NCBI RefSeq assembly: GCF_029784155.1
Contig: NC_073693.1
Span: forward strand, 355,884,591 to 355,948,590
DNA length: 64,000 nucleotides
Source of the DNA: Uranotaenia lowii
Taxonomy: Eukaryota > Arthropoda > Insecta > Diptera > Culicidae
Direction: 5' to 3'
Positions 35,010 to 46,888 of this stretch are shown in pieces; the first letter of the stretch is position 1, and each line of letters begins with the position of its first letter. Both the position numbers and the translations under genes were made by a program. The notes beneath the pieces are model-generated. The model was not told the origin of the DNA, made no database searches, and worked only from the letters and a program-made list of their open reading frames with translations.

Positions 35010-35470
35010 TTTCTATAAAAACAACAGTTCTGATTTCTGAATTTTCAGTTCTGAATGATCTCTGAGTTTAAAGTTCTGAGTTTCGATTTCTTATTTTTGA
35101 GTAATATATTCTGACTTCTCATTGATGAGTTCTGAGTTCCCAGGCATGAGTTGTGAAATTTGATTTCTGAGTCCCGATTTTAGAGTTCAGTTTTTTCAGT
35201 TTAGAGCTTTGAGCTACAAGTTCTGAGTTAGGAGTTCTGAGGTTCAAGGTCTGAGTTCCTAATTGTGAATTGTAAGTTCTGTAATTTGGGTTATGATTTG
35301 TGAGTTTAGATTTGTAAAAAAATGATTTCTGATATTATTTTAGAATTTTGAGTTTTCAGTTCTGTTCAGTTCAGTTTTTTTTTCTGAGTTCTAATTGAGT
35401 GCTATAATCTGAGTTGAGATTTCTTAGTTCCAATTAATGAGTTTTGAGTTCTGATTTATTGAGTTCCGAT
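35010..35470. repeat. Degenerate GAGTTCTGA repeat
   Basis: Loosely repeated TTCTGAGTT, TTTGAGTTC and GATTTCTGA units with variable spacing, clearly related but far from perfect. It probably represents an old short-unit tandem array. No coding signal. Confidence 0.6.
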
Positions 35471-35699
35471 AGAACCAAATTTGATATGAGACAGTTTTTT
35501 GAAACGAAAAAATGGGTGGTGCCTGCCTCCTTCAAGTAGTGTAGGTGGGAAGAGGAAAGGGCATTTTAGCATAGAGCGAGCAATTCTCAATTAACAGGGA
35601 CCATCTTTTATGAGAGAGGCTGTTTGAATACGAATAAATGGAGACCCTCCGTTTTTTTCAGGACGAAGGGAATAGAAGGTTGAGAATCCAAACCAATAA

Positions 35700-37900
35700 A
35701 ACATACATTATGGCCTAATTAGAGAACTCATGAAACTTACAATCACAAAGTTTAAATTTCAGATCTTAAAAACAAATTTAAAGATCAAGTTACTCCAAAT
35801 AAGATTAATTTTTTTTTTGTATTGAAATTCCAAATTGCAGTTCTCATTTTAAAATAGTTTTTTTTCTGATTTATGTAGAAATTGATTCAAAATTATACCT
35901 TCAAAAAAACTTATAAATTCAGGTAATTTAACAACAAGGTCACATCGCCATAACGCATCGAACTTGGGAAAGTTCTTTGAGTAGCATGACAAATTTTGGC
36001 GTTTTCTTAAACACAAATGAATTCAAGCTGTATTGAAATGAAACTTTCATTTTTGTTTTACCTGACACGGAAAATTTCCCTTCTCCCCTTGAATGTATGC
36101 AAAATTTCCATCTACCCTACTGATGGAAAGTGTTCCTCCGAATGACTTGGCTTAGGACTGGGATGGTATATTTACTGCCGACTGACCCGAAAATCACTAT
36201 TTCTACTTGGTATCCAATCTGGCTAATGGTTTTCGGTTCGGTGTAGCAACAATTCGAGCACGGATATACATATGCAGTAAGCAGAACAGTTCCCGAAGAA
36301 ACTTCACGAAAATATTGCATCAATCTTGCTGAGCTGTCTTCCTAATGTTTGGGGCTAAGTCAGGAAGTGCTTTTTCGAGAAAAAAAAATCCGTACCGAAC
36401 CAAATTCAGAGCAGAGATGTGCCAGGATAAGCAACAGCAAACTAATGGTATCCTGCTGCCTGACAGCGATTGCACTGCATCCAATAGAGAGGGGAAACCT
36501 TACAAATGTTTCCGCCGTTCTTTCTAACTTTCGGAGGAAGCCGGAACACTACTTAGGAAAATAAACTAGCTGCTGCTAGCTTTCTTTTCTTGTTCTCACT
36601 GCTGCTGCTCGTTCGTTTTTCGCTTTGGGGCCAGCAGATCCTTTCGGGCTCACCGGGGTCAATCCTGGACTCCTGCTGCCCGACATCTTCTATGTAAACG
36701 CCCAGAGGTAGGCAACCGATGCTTTCTTTCTATCCTCCCGCCAAAATGCACACACACACTTCTGGAGGAAAAAAGCGAAGAGCTTTGGCTCGTTTGTAGG
36801 AATGATAAATTCTTTTCCTCGGAAACAGTTCTGCAGATGTTTGCATGTGTGTGTGTGTTTGGGCGTATGTGTGAACCTCTGCACATGGTCCATTTTGAAA
36901 ATGCACACGATTGGGAGGGCCACTAGCCAGAAGCTGTGGAATTCGAGAAAGCGAACGACTCTGAATGATGCAAAAGTCCTGAATGACTGACTGCCTCCTC
37001 GAGCTTGCTCCACGTGTTGGCTGACTGACTGACTGACTGACTTGGCTGCTGGATGAATGGAAAATGCCTCACAACAGTGTCGGCTGCCGGGCACGTTTCT
37101 TCTCTGTAAATGGATTTTTTTCCGGATCCCTCTTCTACCCTCAAAATCTACCAAGTACAAAAACACCGGCAAGTTTCTAGGATTTCATCACACGGCGGCT
37201 TCCAGTAGAGAAAACATGAAACCTTTTCTCGTCGCTGCTCTGATGTATGAACGGAAAATCGCGTCCTGGATAAAAAAAACATATCTGAAATCTGATTGAT
37301 GTAGGTTTCCATTTGTGATTGCTTTAAAATGGAAAGAAAACGTTCGAAATTGGAATCCGGACGCCAAAAACTGGAAATGTTGTTTTTTAAGTTTGCACGT
37401 CTTTCCACTTTTTTCCGGCTATGACAGGCAACTGTGTAATCCATACGATTTGCATAGGTTGAATGTTCGAATGAACAACGAAATGGTAAATTCTGGAAAT
37501 GGTTTTAACAAATCGTTTTTGCGGAAAAAAATAAGAGAATCCCTAGACAACCGGAAAAGGTAGATTTGATCAGAATTTTTTGGGAGGAAAAATACGGTAG
37601 TGGAAGAAGATTACCTTTCTTCAAATAGCAGCACCTGATTTGCGAGGCAGATTCAAGATTATGGAGTCTGTCAGTAGTTTTTTTTTCCCCGGAAGCGAAA
37701 TAGTAATCGGAATAGGAATGGATTTTGAAAAAGTTGGTATAAAAGTAATATTCATAAGTTGGTTGAAACATTATCTTAAAAAAAATAAAAAAAAAACATG
37801 AAATTGGTAAAAAAAAGCATTGCAATTTGTCGAGATGATAAAAACTGCTCAATAATAACAAATTTTCTTCCAAAAGAAAGAAAAATGTATCTAAAAAATC
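35700..37900. other. Unique spacer sequence, no gene recognised
   Basis: About 2.2 kb. The part at 36,100-37,560 is less AT-rich and carries small microsatellites: TG at 36,845-36,859 and (GACT)n at 37,019-37,041. Overlapping frames on both strands (up to 160 codons at 36,690-37,172) have serine/histidine-rich composition and no recognisable domain, so none is called. It could contain a promoter or untranslated exon, but nothing decisive is visible. Confidence 0.4.
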
Positions 37901-37904
37901 ACAA

Positions 37905-38800
37905 CCAAAATTATTTGACCAGAAAAAAGATTCAAGAATGCCTCAGAAATGAAGCAAAAATCACATAAAATACTTACACCAAAAATAACACCTGAAAATT
38001 ATAAAAAATGACAAACAAACGACATAGAATAAAAAAAAACCCAATAAGACAGAAATGAATAAAAAATAAGTCAAAAATTACTTAAAATCCAGCAAATATA
38101 AGATTAAAATAAGACAAAAGTGGTAAAAAACGGCAAAATTTACAAAAATTTACAAAATGCCCAAAAATTCCACAAAAATAATACAAAACTGACAAAACAT
38201 TCAAAACTGACAAAAATGACACAGCAATGTTACAAAACTGATAAAAAATTCATTCAAAAATGATTAAATTGACGCAAATAACAAAAATGACACATAAATG
38301 AAACAAAAATGGCCAAGAAGAACACAAAAATGTCTGAAAAATGTCAAAAGTGACAAAAATAAGACACAAGTGATTCAAAATTATGAAAAAGAAACACAAA
38401 AGAGCCACAAAAAAAAACGAAAAAATGAGACAAAAATGTCACAAAAATGAAACATAACTGATACGAAAATTGAAAAAAAATTAAAAAAAATTATTAAAAT
38501 TTCAAGAAACTAAACAAATTTGAAAAAATAATAAAAATGACAAAAATAAAAATAAAACATCAAAATGGCACAAAAACAACAGAGAATGACAAAAAATATG
38601 ATTAAAAAATGGCATAAAAGACCCAAAAATGACAAAAAAAATGTTTGATAAATTATATGAAAATGAGAGAAAGGCACAAAAATAACAAAAATGACAAAAA
38701 TTATACAAAAATGCAAAAATTAAAAAAAAAAATGAAAGATTGACAAAAAATAATACAAACATGCCAAATATGATAAAAATAACAAAAATGATACAAATGA
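37905..38800 (+). repeat. Degenerate TGACAAAAA border of the large satellite
   Basis: Irregular ACAAAAATGA, GACACAAAA and AACACAAAAA units become more regular toward 38,800, then pass into the clean 9-mer array. Edge decay around a homogenised core is the usual pattern for a tandem array. Confidence 0.8.
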
Positions 38801-41800
38801 CATAAATGACAAAAATGACAAAAATGACAAAAATGACAAAAATGACAAAAATGACAAAAATGACAAAAATGACAAAAATGACAAAAATGACAAAAATGAC
38901 AAAAATGACAAAAATGACAAAAATGACAAAAATGACAAAAATGACAAAAATGACAAAAATGACAAAAATGACAAAAATGACAAAAATGACAAAAATGACA
39001 AAAATGACAAAAATGACAAAAATGACAAAAATGACAAAAATGACAAAAATGACAAAAATGACAAAAATGACAAAAATGACAAAAATGACAAAAATGACAA
39101 AAATGACAAAAATGACAAAAATGACAAAAATGACAAAAATGACAAAAATGACAAAAATGACAAAAATGACAAAAATGACAAAAATGACAAAAATGACAAA
39201 AATGACAAAAATGACAAAAATGACAAAAATGACAAAAATGACAAAAATGACAAAAATGACAAAATGACAAAAATGACAAAAATGACAAAAATGACAAAAA
39301 TGACAAAAAATGACAAAAATGACAAAAATGACAAAAATGACAAAAATGACAAAAATGACAAAAATGACAAAAATGACAAAAATGACAAAAATGACAAAAA
39401 TGACAAAAATGACAAAAATGACAAAAATGACAAAAATGACAAAAATGACAAAAATGACAAAAATGACAAAAATGACAAAAATGACAAAAATGACAAAAAT
39501 GACAAAAATGACAAAAATGACAAAAATGACAAAAATGACAAAAATGACAAAAATGACAAAAATGACAAAAATGACAAAAATGACATAAATGACAAAAATG
39601 ACAAAAATGACATAAATGACAAAAATGACAAAAATGACAAAAATGACAAAAATGACAAAAATGACAAAAATGACAAAAATGACAAAAATGACAAAAATGA
39701 CAAAAATGACAAAAATGACAAAAATGACAAAAATGACAAAAATGATAAAAATTACAAAAATGATAAAAATTACAAAAATTACAAAAATTACAAAAATTAC
39801 AAGAATTACAAAAATTACAAAAATTACAAAAATTACAAAAATGACAAAAATTACAAAAATTACAAAAATTACAAAAATTACAAAAATTACAAAAATTACA
39901 AAAATTACAAAAATTACAAAAATTACAAAACTTACAAAAATGACAAAAATTACAAAAATTACAAAAATTACAAAAATTACAAAAATTACAAAAATGACAA
40001 AAATTACAAAAATTACAAAAATTACAAAAATGACAAAAATGACAAAAATGACAAAAATGACAAAAATGACAAAAATGACAAAAATGACAAAAATGACAAA
40101 AATGACAAAAATGACAAAAATGACAAAAATGACAAAAATGACAAAAATGACAAAAATGACAAAAATGACAAAAATGACAAAAATGACAAAAATGACAAAA
40201 ATGACAAAAATGACAAAAATGACAAAAATGACAAAAATGACAAAAATGACAAAAATGACAAAAATGACAAAAAATGACAAAAATGACAAAAATGACAAAA
40301 ATGACAAAAATGACAAAAATGACAAAAATGACAAAAAATGACAAAAATGACAAAAATGACAAAAATGACAAAAATGACAAAAATGACAAAAATGACAAAA
40401 ATGACAAAAATGACAAAAATGACAAGAATGACAAAAATGACAAAAATGACAAAAATGACAAAAATTACAAAAATGACAAAAATGACAAAAATGACAAAAA
40501 TGACAAAAATGACAAAAATGACAAAAATGACAAAAATGACAAAAATGACAAAAAATGACAAAAATGACAAAAATGACAAAAATGACAAAAATGACAAAAA
40601 TGACAAAAATGACAAAATGACAAAAATGACAAAAATGACAAAAATGACAAAAATGACAAAAATGACAAAAAATGACAAAAATGACAAAAATGACAAAAAT
40701 GACAAAAATGACAAAAATGACAAAAATGACAAAAATGACAAAAATGACAAAAATGACAAAAATGACAAAAATGACAAAAATGACAAAAATGATAAAAATG
40801 ACAAAAATGACAAAAATGACAAAAATGACAAAAATGACAAAAATGACAAAAATGACGAAAATGACAAAAATGACGAAAATGACAAAAATGACAAAAATGA
40901 CAAAAATGACAAAAATGACAAAAATGACAAAAATGACAAAAATGACAAAAATGACAAAAATGACAAAAATGACAAAAATGATAAAAATGACAAAAATGAC
41001 AAAAATGACAAAAATGACAAAAATGACAAAAATGACAAAAATGACAAAAATGACAAAAATGACAAAAATGACAAAAATGACAAAAATGACAAAAATGACA
41101 AAAATGACCAAATTACAAGAATTACAAAAATTACAAAAATTACAAAAATTACAAAAATAACAAAAATTACAAAAATTACAAAAATTACAAAAATTACAAA
41201 AATTACAAAAATTACAAAAATTACAAAAATTACAAAAATTACAAAAATTACAAAAATTACAAAAATTACAAAAATTACAAAAATTACAAAAATTACAAAA
41301 ATTACAAAAATTACAAAAATTACAAAAATTACAAAAATTACAAAAATTACAAAAATGACAAAAATTACAAAAATTACAAAAAATACAAAAATTACAAAAA
41401 TTACAAAAATTACAAAAATTACAAAAATTACAAAAATTACAAAAATTACAAAAATTACAAAAATGACAAAAATGACAAAAATGACAAAAATGACAAAAAT
41501 GACAAAAATGACAAAAATGACAAAAATGACAAAAATGACAAAAATGACAAAAATGACAAAAATGACAAAAATGACAAAAATGACATAAATGACAAAAATG
41601 ACAAAAATGACAAAAATGACAAAAATGACAAAAATGACAAAAATGACAAAAATGACAAAAATGACAAAAATGGCAAAAATGACAAAAATGACAAAAATGA
41701 CAAAAATGACAAAAATGACAAAAATGACAAAAATGACAAAAATGACAAAAATGACAAAAATGACAAAAATGACAAAAATGACAAAAATGACAAAAATGAC

Positions 41801-43664
41801 AAAAATGACAAAAATGACAAAAATGACAAAAATGATAAAAATGACCAAAATGACAAAAATTACAAAAATTACAAAAATTACAAGAATAAGAAAAATTACA
41901 AAAATTACAAAAATTACAAAAATTACAAAAATTACAAAAATTACAAAAATTACAAAAATTACAAAAATTACAAAAACTACAAAAATTACAAAAATTACAA
42001 AAATTACAAAAATTACAAAAATTACAAAAATTACAAAAATTACAAAAATTACAAAAATTACAAAAATGACAAAAATTACAAAAATTACAAAAATTACAAA
42101 AATGACAAAAATGACAAAAATGACAAAAATGACAAAAATGACAAAAATGACAAAAATGACAAAAATGACAAAAATGACAAAAATGACAAAAATGACAAAA
42201 ATTACAAAAATTACAAAAATTACAAAAATTACAAAAATGACAAAAATAACAAAAATGACAAAAATTACAAAAATTAAAAATTACAAAAATTACAAAAATT
42301 ACAAAAATTACAAAAATTACAAATTTACAAAAATTACAAAAATGACAAAAATGACAAAAATGACAAAAATGACAAAAATTACAAAAATTACAAAAATTAC
42401 AAAAATGACAAAAATGGACAAAAATGACAAAAATTACAAAAATGACAAAAATTACAAAAATGACAAAAATGGCAAAAACGGCAAAAATGACAAAACGACA
42501 AAAATGACAAAAATGACAAAATGACAAAAATGACAAAAATGACAAAATGACAAAAATGACAAAAATGACAAAAATGACAAAAATGACAAAAATGACAAAA
42601 ATGACAAAAATGACAAAAATGACAAAAATGACAAAAATGACAAAAATGACAAAAATGACAAAAATGACAAAAATGACAAAAATGACAAAAATGACAAAAA
42701 TGACAAAAATGACAAAAATGACAAAAATGACAAAAATGACAAAAATGACAAAAATGACAAAAATGACAAAAATGACAAAATGACAAAAATGACAAAAATG
42801 ACAAAATGACAAAAATGACAAAAATGACAAAAATGACAAAAATGACAAAAATGACAAAAATGACAAAAATGACAAAAATGACAAAGAAAAATGACAAAAA
42901 TGACAAAATGACAAAAATGACAAAATGACAAAAATGACAAAAATGACAAAAATGACAAAAATGACAAAAATGACAAAAATGACAAAAATGACAAAAATGA
43001 CAAAAATGACAAAAATGACAAAAATGACAAAAATGACAAAATGACAAAAATGACAAAAATGACAAAAATGACAAAAATGACAAAAATGACAAAAATGACA
43101 AAAATGACAAAAATGACCAAAATGACAAAAATGACAAAATGACAAAAATGACAAAAATGACAAAAATGACAAAAATGACAAAAATGACAAAAATGACAAA
43201 AATGACAAAAATGACAAAAATGACAAAAATGACAAAAATGACAAAAATGACAAAAATGACAAAAATGACAAAAATGACAAAAATGACAAAAATGACAAAA
43301 ATGACAAAATGACAAAAATGACAAAAATGACAAAAATGACAAAAATGACAAAAATGACAAAAATGACAAAAATGACAAAAATGACAAAAATGACAAAAAT
43401 GACAAAAATGACAAAAATGACAAAAATGACAAAAATGACAAAAATGACAAAAATGACAAAAATGACAAAAATGACAAAAATGACAAAAATGACAAAAATG
43501 ACAAAAAATGACAAAAATGACAAAAATGACAAAATGACAAAAATGACAAAAATGACAAAAATGACAAAAATGACAAAAATGACAAAAATGACAAAAATGA
43601 CAAAAATGACAAAAATGACAAAAATGACAAAAATGACAAAAATGACAAAAATGACAAAAATGAC
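38801..43664 (+). repeat. Large (GACAAAAAT)n / (TACAAAAAT)n satellite, cut by a gap
   Basis: At least 4.86 kb of 9-bp units in alternating blocks: GACAAAAAT at about 38,806-39,740, 40,030-41,105, 41,461-41,850 and 42,430-43,664; TACAAAAAT-dominated at about 39,750-40,030, 41,110-41,460, 41,860-42,095 and mixed to 42,430. Three TAC blocks begin with the same variant unit (ACAAGAA at 39,799, 41,115 and 41,880). Occasional 8-mers (GACAAAAT) and 10-mers (GACAAAAAAT) shift phase, most often after 42,490. The true length is unknown because the array runs into the N run. Frames up to 1,900 codons are repeat artefacts. Confidence 0.97.
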
Positions 43665-44164
43665 NNNNNNNNNNNNNNNNNNNNNNNNNNNNNNNNNNNN
43701 NNNNNNNNNNNNNNNNNNNNNNNNNNNNNNNNNNNNNNNNNNNNNNNNNNNNNNNNNNNNNNNNNNNNNNNNNNNNNNNNNNNNNNNNNNNNNNNNNNNN
43801 NNNNNNNNNNNNNNNNNNNNNNNNNNNNNNNNNNNNNNNNNNNNNNNNNNNNNNNNNNNNNNNNNNNNNNNNNNNNNNNNNNNNNNNNNNNNNNNNNNNN
43901 NNNNNNNNNNNNNNNNNNNNNNNNNNNNNNNNNNNNNNNNNNNNNNNNNNNNNNNNNNNNNNNNNNNNNNNNNNNNNNNNNNNNNNNNNNNNNNNNNNNN
44001 NNNNNNNNNNNNNNNNNNNNNNNNNNNNNNNNNNNNNNNNNNNNNNNNNNNNNNNNNNNNNNNNNNNNNNNNNNNNNNNNNNNNNNNNNNNNNNNNNNNN
44101 NNNNNNNNNNNNNNNNNNNNNNNNNNNNNNNNNNNNNNNNNNNNNNNNNNNNNNNNNNNNNNNN
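43665..44164. other. Assembly gap (500 N)
   Basis: Exactly 500 undetermined bases, a conventional scaffolding placeholder and not a measured length. The left contig ends inside the 9-mer satellite, and the right side starts in a different CCACC-rich repeat. The order and orientation of everything right of this point relative to the left therefore rest on scaffolding. Confidence 0.99.
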
Positions 44165-44655
44165 TAAGCCACCTACCACCCAAGCCATCCATCACCCACA
44201 CCACCTACCATTCCACCATCCTCGCCACACACCACCTCTACCTTCCACCTACGCCACCTACCACCCACGCCACACACTATCCTTGTCACCTACCACCCAC
44301 GCCACCTACCCACACCACCCGCACCACCTACCACCCACGCCACACATAACCCATGCCACACGCCACCACCCAAGCCACCTAACCCACACCATCACCACCA
44401 TCTCTACCTTCCACCCACGCCACTTACCACCCACGCCACACACCACCCTTGTCACCTACCACCCACGCCACCTACCCACACCACACACCACCTACCACCC
44501 ACGCCACCTACCCACACCACACACCACCTACCACCCACGCTACCTACCACCCACGCTACCTACCACCCACGCCACCTACCACCCACGACACCTACCACCC
44601 ACGAGACCTGCCACACACCACTTACTACCAACGCCTCACCACCCACCACCCAATC
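44165..44655 (+). repeat. CCACCTACCACCCACG minisatellite
   Basis: Imperfect repeats built from CCACCTACCACCCACGC (about 16-17 bp), with CCACACCACACACC insertions. It is strongly C-rich on the plus strand and A+C almost throughout, with no relation to the TGACA families. Frames reading THATYPHH repeats are artefacts. Confidence 0.85.
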
Positions 44656-44677
44656 GACCAATTTGCATTGAAAAGAC

Positions 44678-44715
44678 AAGACTCTTTCAAAGATATTTTG
44701 GCCCTGAAAAGGGCC
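44678..44715 (-). terminator. Orphan histone-type mRNA 3' end (stem-loop plus downstream element)
   Basis: On the minus strand 44,715-44,700 reads GGCCCTTTTCAGGGCC, an exact 6-bp stem with a TTTC loop, as in the stem-loop bound by SLBP at the 3' end of replication-dependent histone mRNAs. It is preceded by ACAAAC and followed by CAAAATAT. About 10 bases further lies a purine-rich CTTTGAAAGAGTCTTG (44,693-44,678), resembling the U7-pairing histone downstream element. No histone frame lies upstream on the minus strand (44,716-46,000), so this looks like a processing signal left after a histone gene was lost, moved or cut off. A chance 16-nt match is possible but the two-part agreement is notable. 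Confidence 0.6.
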
Positions 44716-46035
44716 GTTTGTTGAGTTTATAATAATCTTATATCTAGAATTATCAATAATCCCACCTTAAAACTTCGTTTTGCGCTAGTGATTGCTGGAC
44801 GGAAAAAGAATTAACTTAGAGGGAATCATAAATTTGGGTATCAATTTTTCAAAAGAGCTTATGAGTCAAATGTAAATAAATCGAGTAATCAGCTGAGTTC
44901 ATAAGTAATATTTTCCTTGAAAGCTTATGGAGCAGTAAAATTTTAAAATAATTTTCTCGAACAGCGATATTGGCACTATCGCCCTTTACAAAAATCGATA
45001 CCGAATTGATACTGATTCAGAAGAGACGCATGAGGCAGAACTTTCAGGGAGATTTTTCTCTACTTTTGCACTGAGTCAAGCGTTTCTATCAAAGGCAGCG
45101 GTGAGAAAGCTCAAAATTTCGGCACTGATAGGTACTAGTTAGCTTGCAAGCGTTTGATTTTAATGTTGAAGAAATCGTTGCCTATTCATAGGCGTTTAAT
45201 ACTATGCGTTTCTTTGCTACGGATAGTTTGCATGCAAGAGAGCATTTTGCGTTCTTCTGTGCCTATCAAAACATATTGATCATAGTTATTATGTGTAAAA
45301 TAAAAAAAAAAACTTTGCTGTTACAAGTTTGACTTATGGTATCAATGTTTAAAAAACGTCGTTTTTAGCACGACCATTGTAGTGACTATAAATCATTGAC
45401 CAAACGAGAATTGCATATAAGACAACAAATGTACATACTTGATATATATTAACGCAAATTTTATGTGCGTCATCTTTTGCTAAGAGTTAAGCGTATGGAT
45501 GAAAGGGATCAGTTGTTGATTTAGAAGATTTTTTATTGAAATTTGATGAAAAAGTGTGTTGTATAAAAAAGTATTGCTTCAATTTTTGTCTTTTTATGCA
45601 GCGTTTTTTTAATCCAAACGTTGAATAAAAGAAAAAAACAGATTCAAAATTCCTTATTTAAGAACACTTGATTTATTAAATGCCAGCTTTATCATTAGAA
45701 GCTTTCTCGCAGACGTTTGATACTGAGCTTGCATATAATTTGCTTAGTAACAAAACTTCAATTTTTAAGCCATGGGTCTTGACACTACTTATATGTACAT
45801 TATTGTATATGCTTATATTTATTTCGCCTTTAGTTATGCAACTGAATAGTGCTGAATAATGTTTTTTACGGCCAACCACTTGTTTGAAATTGATCAACTT
45901 TACTCAAAAAAATTTAAATTTATTACGAAAAATACATTGGCACAAGATAAGCTGTCGTAATTCTACGTCAACATTACGGTCGTGTCTCATATACAACCTC
46001 TTAAACTTTTTTAATTTTGTTATAATTTTGTTATA
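44716..46035. other. Unique AT-rich sequence between histone signal and right arm
   Basis: No counterpart was found in the left half. The longest frame, a 73-codon minus frame (45,676-45,897), has no recognisable domain. No remnant of a histone coding sequence could be seen near the stem-loop. Confidence 0.5.
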
Positions 46036-46038
46036 ATT

Positions 46039-46888
46039 TTTTTAATAACTTTTTATTATTTTTTTATTTTGATAATTTTTTTTTATTTTTTAAATAGTTA
46101 AATATTTTTTAAAAATATTTTTTTCATGTTTTTTTTGTTTCTTTTTTCTTGTCTTTTTTCAGGTTTTTTTTTATTTTTTTTTTTGTCTTTTTTTCTCGTT
46201 TTTTATTATTCTTTTTTCGACTATTTTTTCTTTACTTTTTTTCTTTTCTTTTATTTTGTCATTTTTTCATGTCTATTTTCTTGTTTTTTTTTTTATTTTT
46301 TTCTTGTCTTTTCAAAATAAGTTCTTTGATTTTGTCAGACTTGTGCAACCTTTTTGTTCCATTTTTTTTTTCAATTTCCCTTATTTATATCTTGGAAGTT
46401 GTTTAAAAATCTTGTCTCATTTTGGCCTTAGTTTAATCTAACTTGTGAATTTATGTTTATTTATTTTTTTAATAACTTTTTATTATTTTTTTATTTTGAT
46501 AATTTTTTTTTATTTTTTAAATAATTAAATATTTTTTAAAAATATTTTTTTCATGTTTTTTTTGTTTCTTTTTTCTTGTCTTTTTTCAGGTTTTTTTTTA
46601 TTTTTTTTTTTGTCTTTTTTTCTCGTTTTTTATTATTCTTTTTTCGACTATTTTTTCTTTACTTATTTTCTTTTCTTTTATTTTGTCATTATTTCATGTC
46701 TATTTTCTTGTTTTTTTTTTTTATTTTTTTCTTGTCTTTTCAAAATTAGTTCTTTGATTTTGTCAGACTTGTGCAACCTTTTTGTTCCATTTTTTTTTTC
46801 AATTTCCCTTATTTATATCTTGGAAGTTGTTTAAAAATCTTGTCTCATTTTGGCCTTAGTTTAATCTAACTTGTGAATTTATGTTTAT
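46039..46888. repeat. 425-bp tandem duplication at the inner edge of the right arm
   Basis: 46,039-46,463 and 46,464-46,888 are nearly identical T-rich copies, both starting TTTTTTTAATAACTTTTTAT and ending CTTGTGAATTTATGTTTATT. A third partial copy begins at 47,513. Both contain the complement of the GACAAGAAAA region at 24,900-25,100. Confidence 0.9.

Noticed and set aside
36690..37172. 160-codon reverse frame in a GC-richer patch
   Set aside because: It spans (GACT)n and TG microsatellites, overlaps other frames on both strands, and shows no domain or codon bias.
38502..44204. Reverse-strand reading frame of 1,900 codons
   Set aside because: It reads straight through a 9-bp satellite and 500 undetermined bases. 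The VIF, SFL and CHF repeats are frame products of ATTTTTGTC, and all three frames are open for the same reason.
44283..44732. 149-codon frame over the CCACC repeat and histone signal
   Set aside because: It is mostly a threonine/histidine/proline translation of the minisatellite, running through the histone-type stem-loop on the wrong strand.
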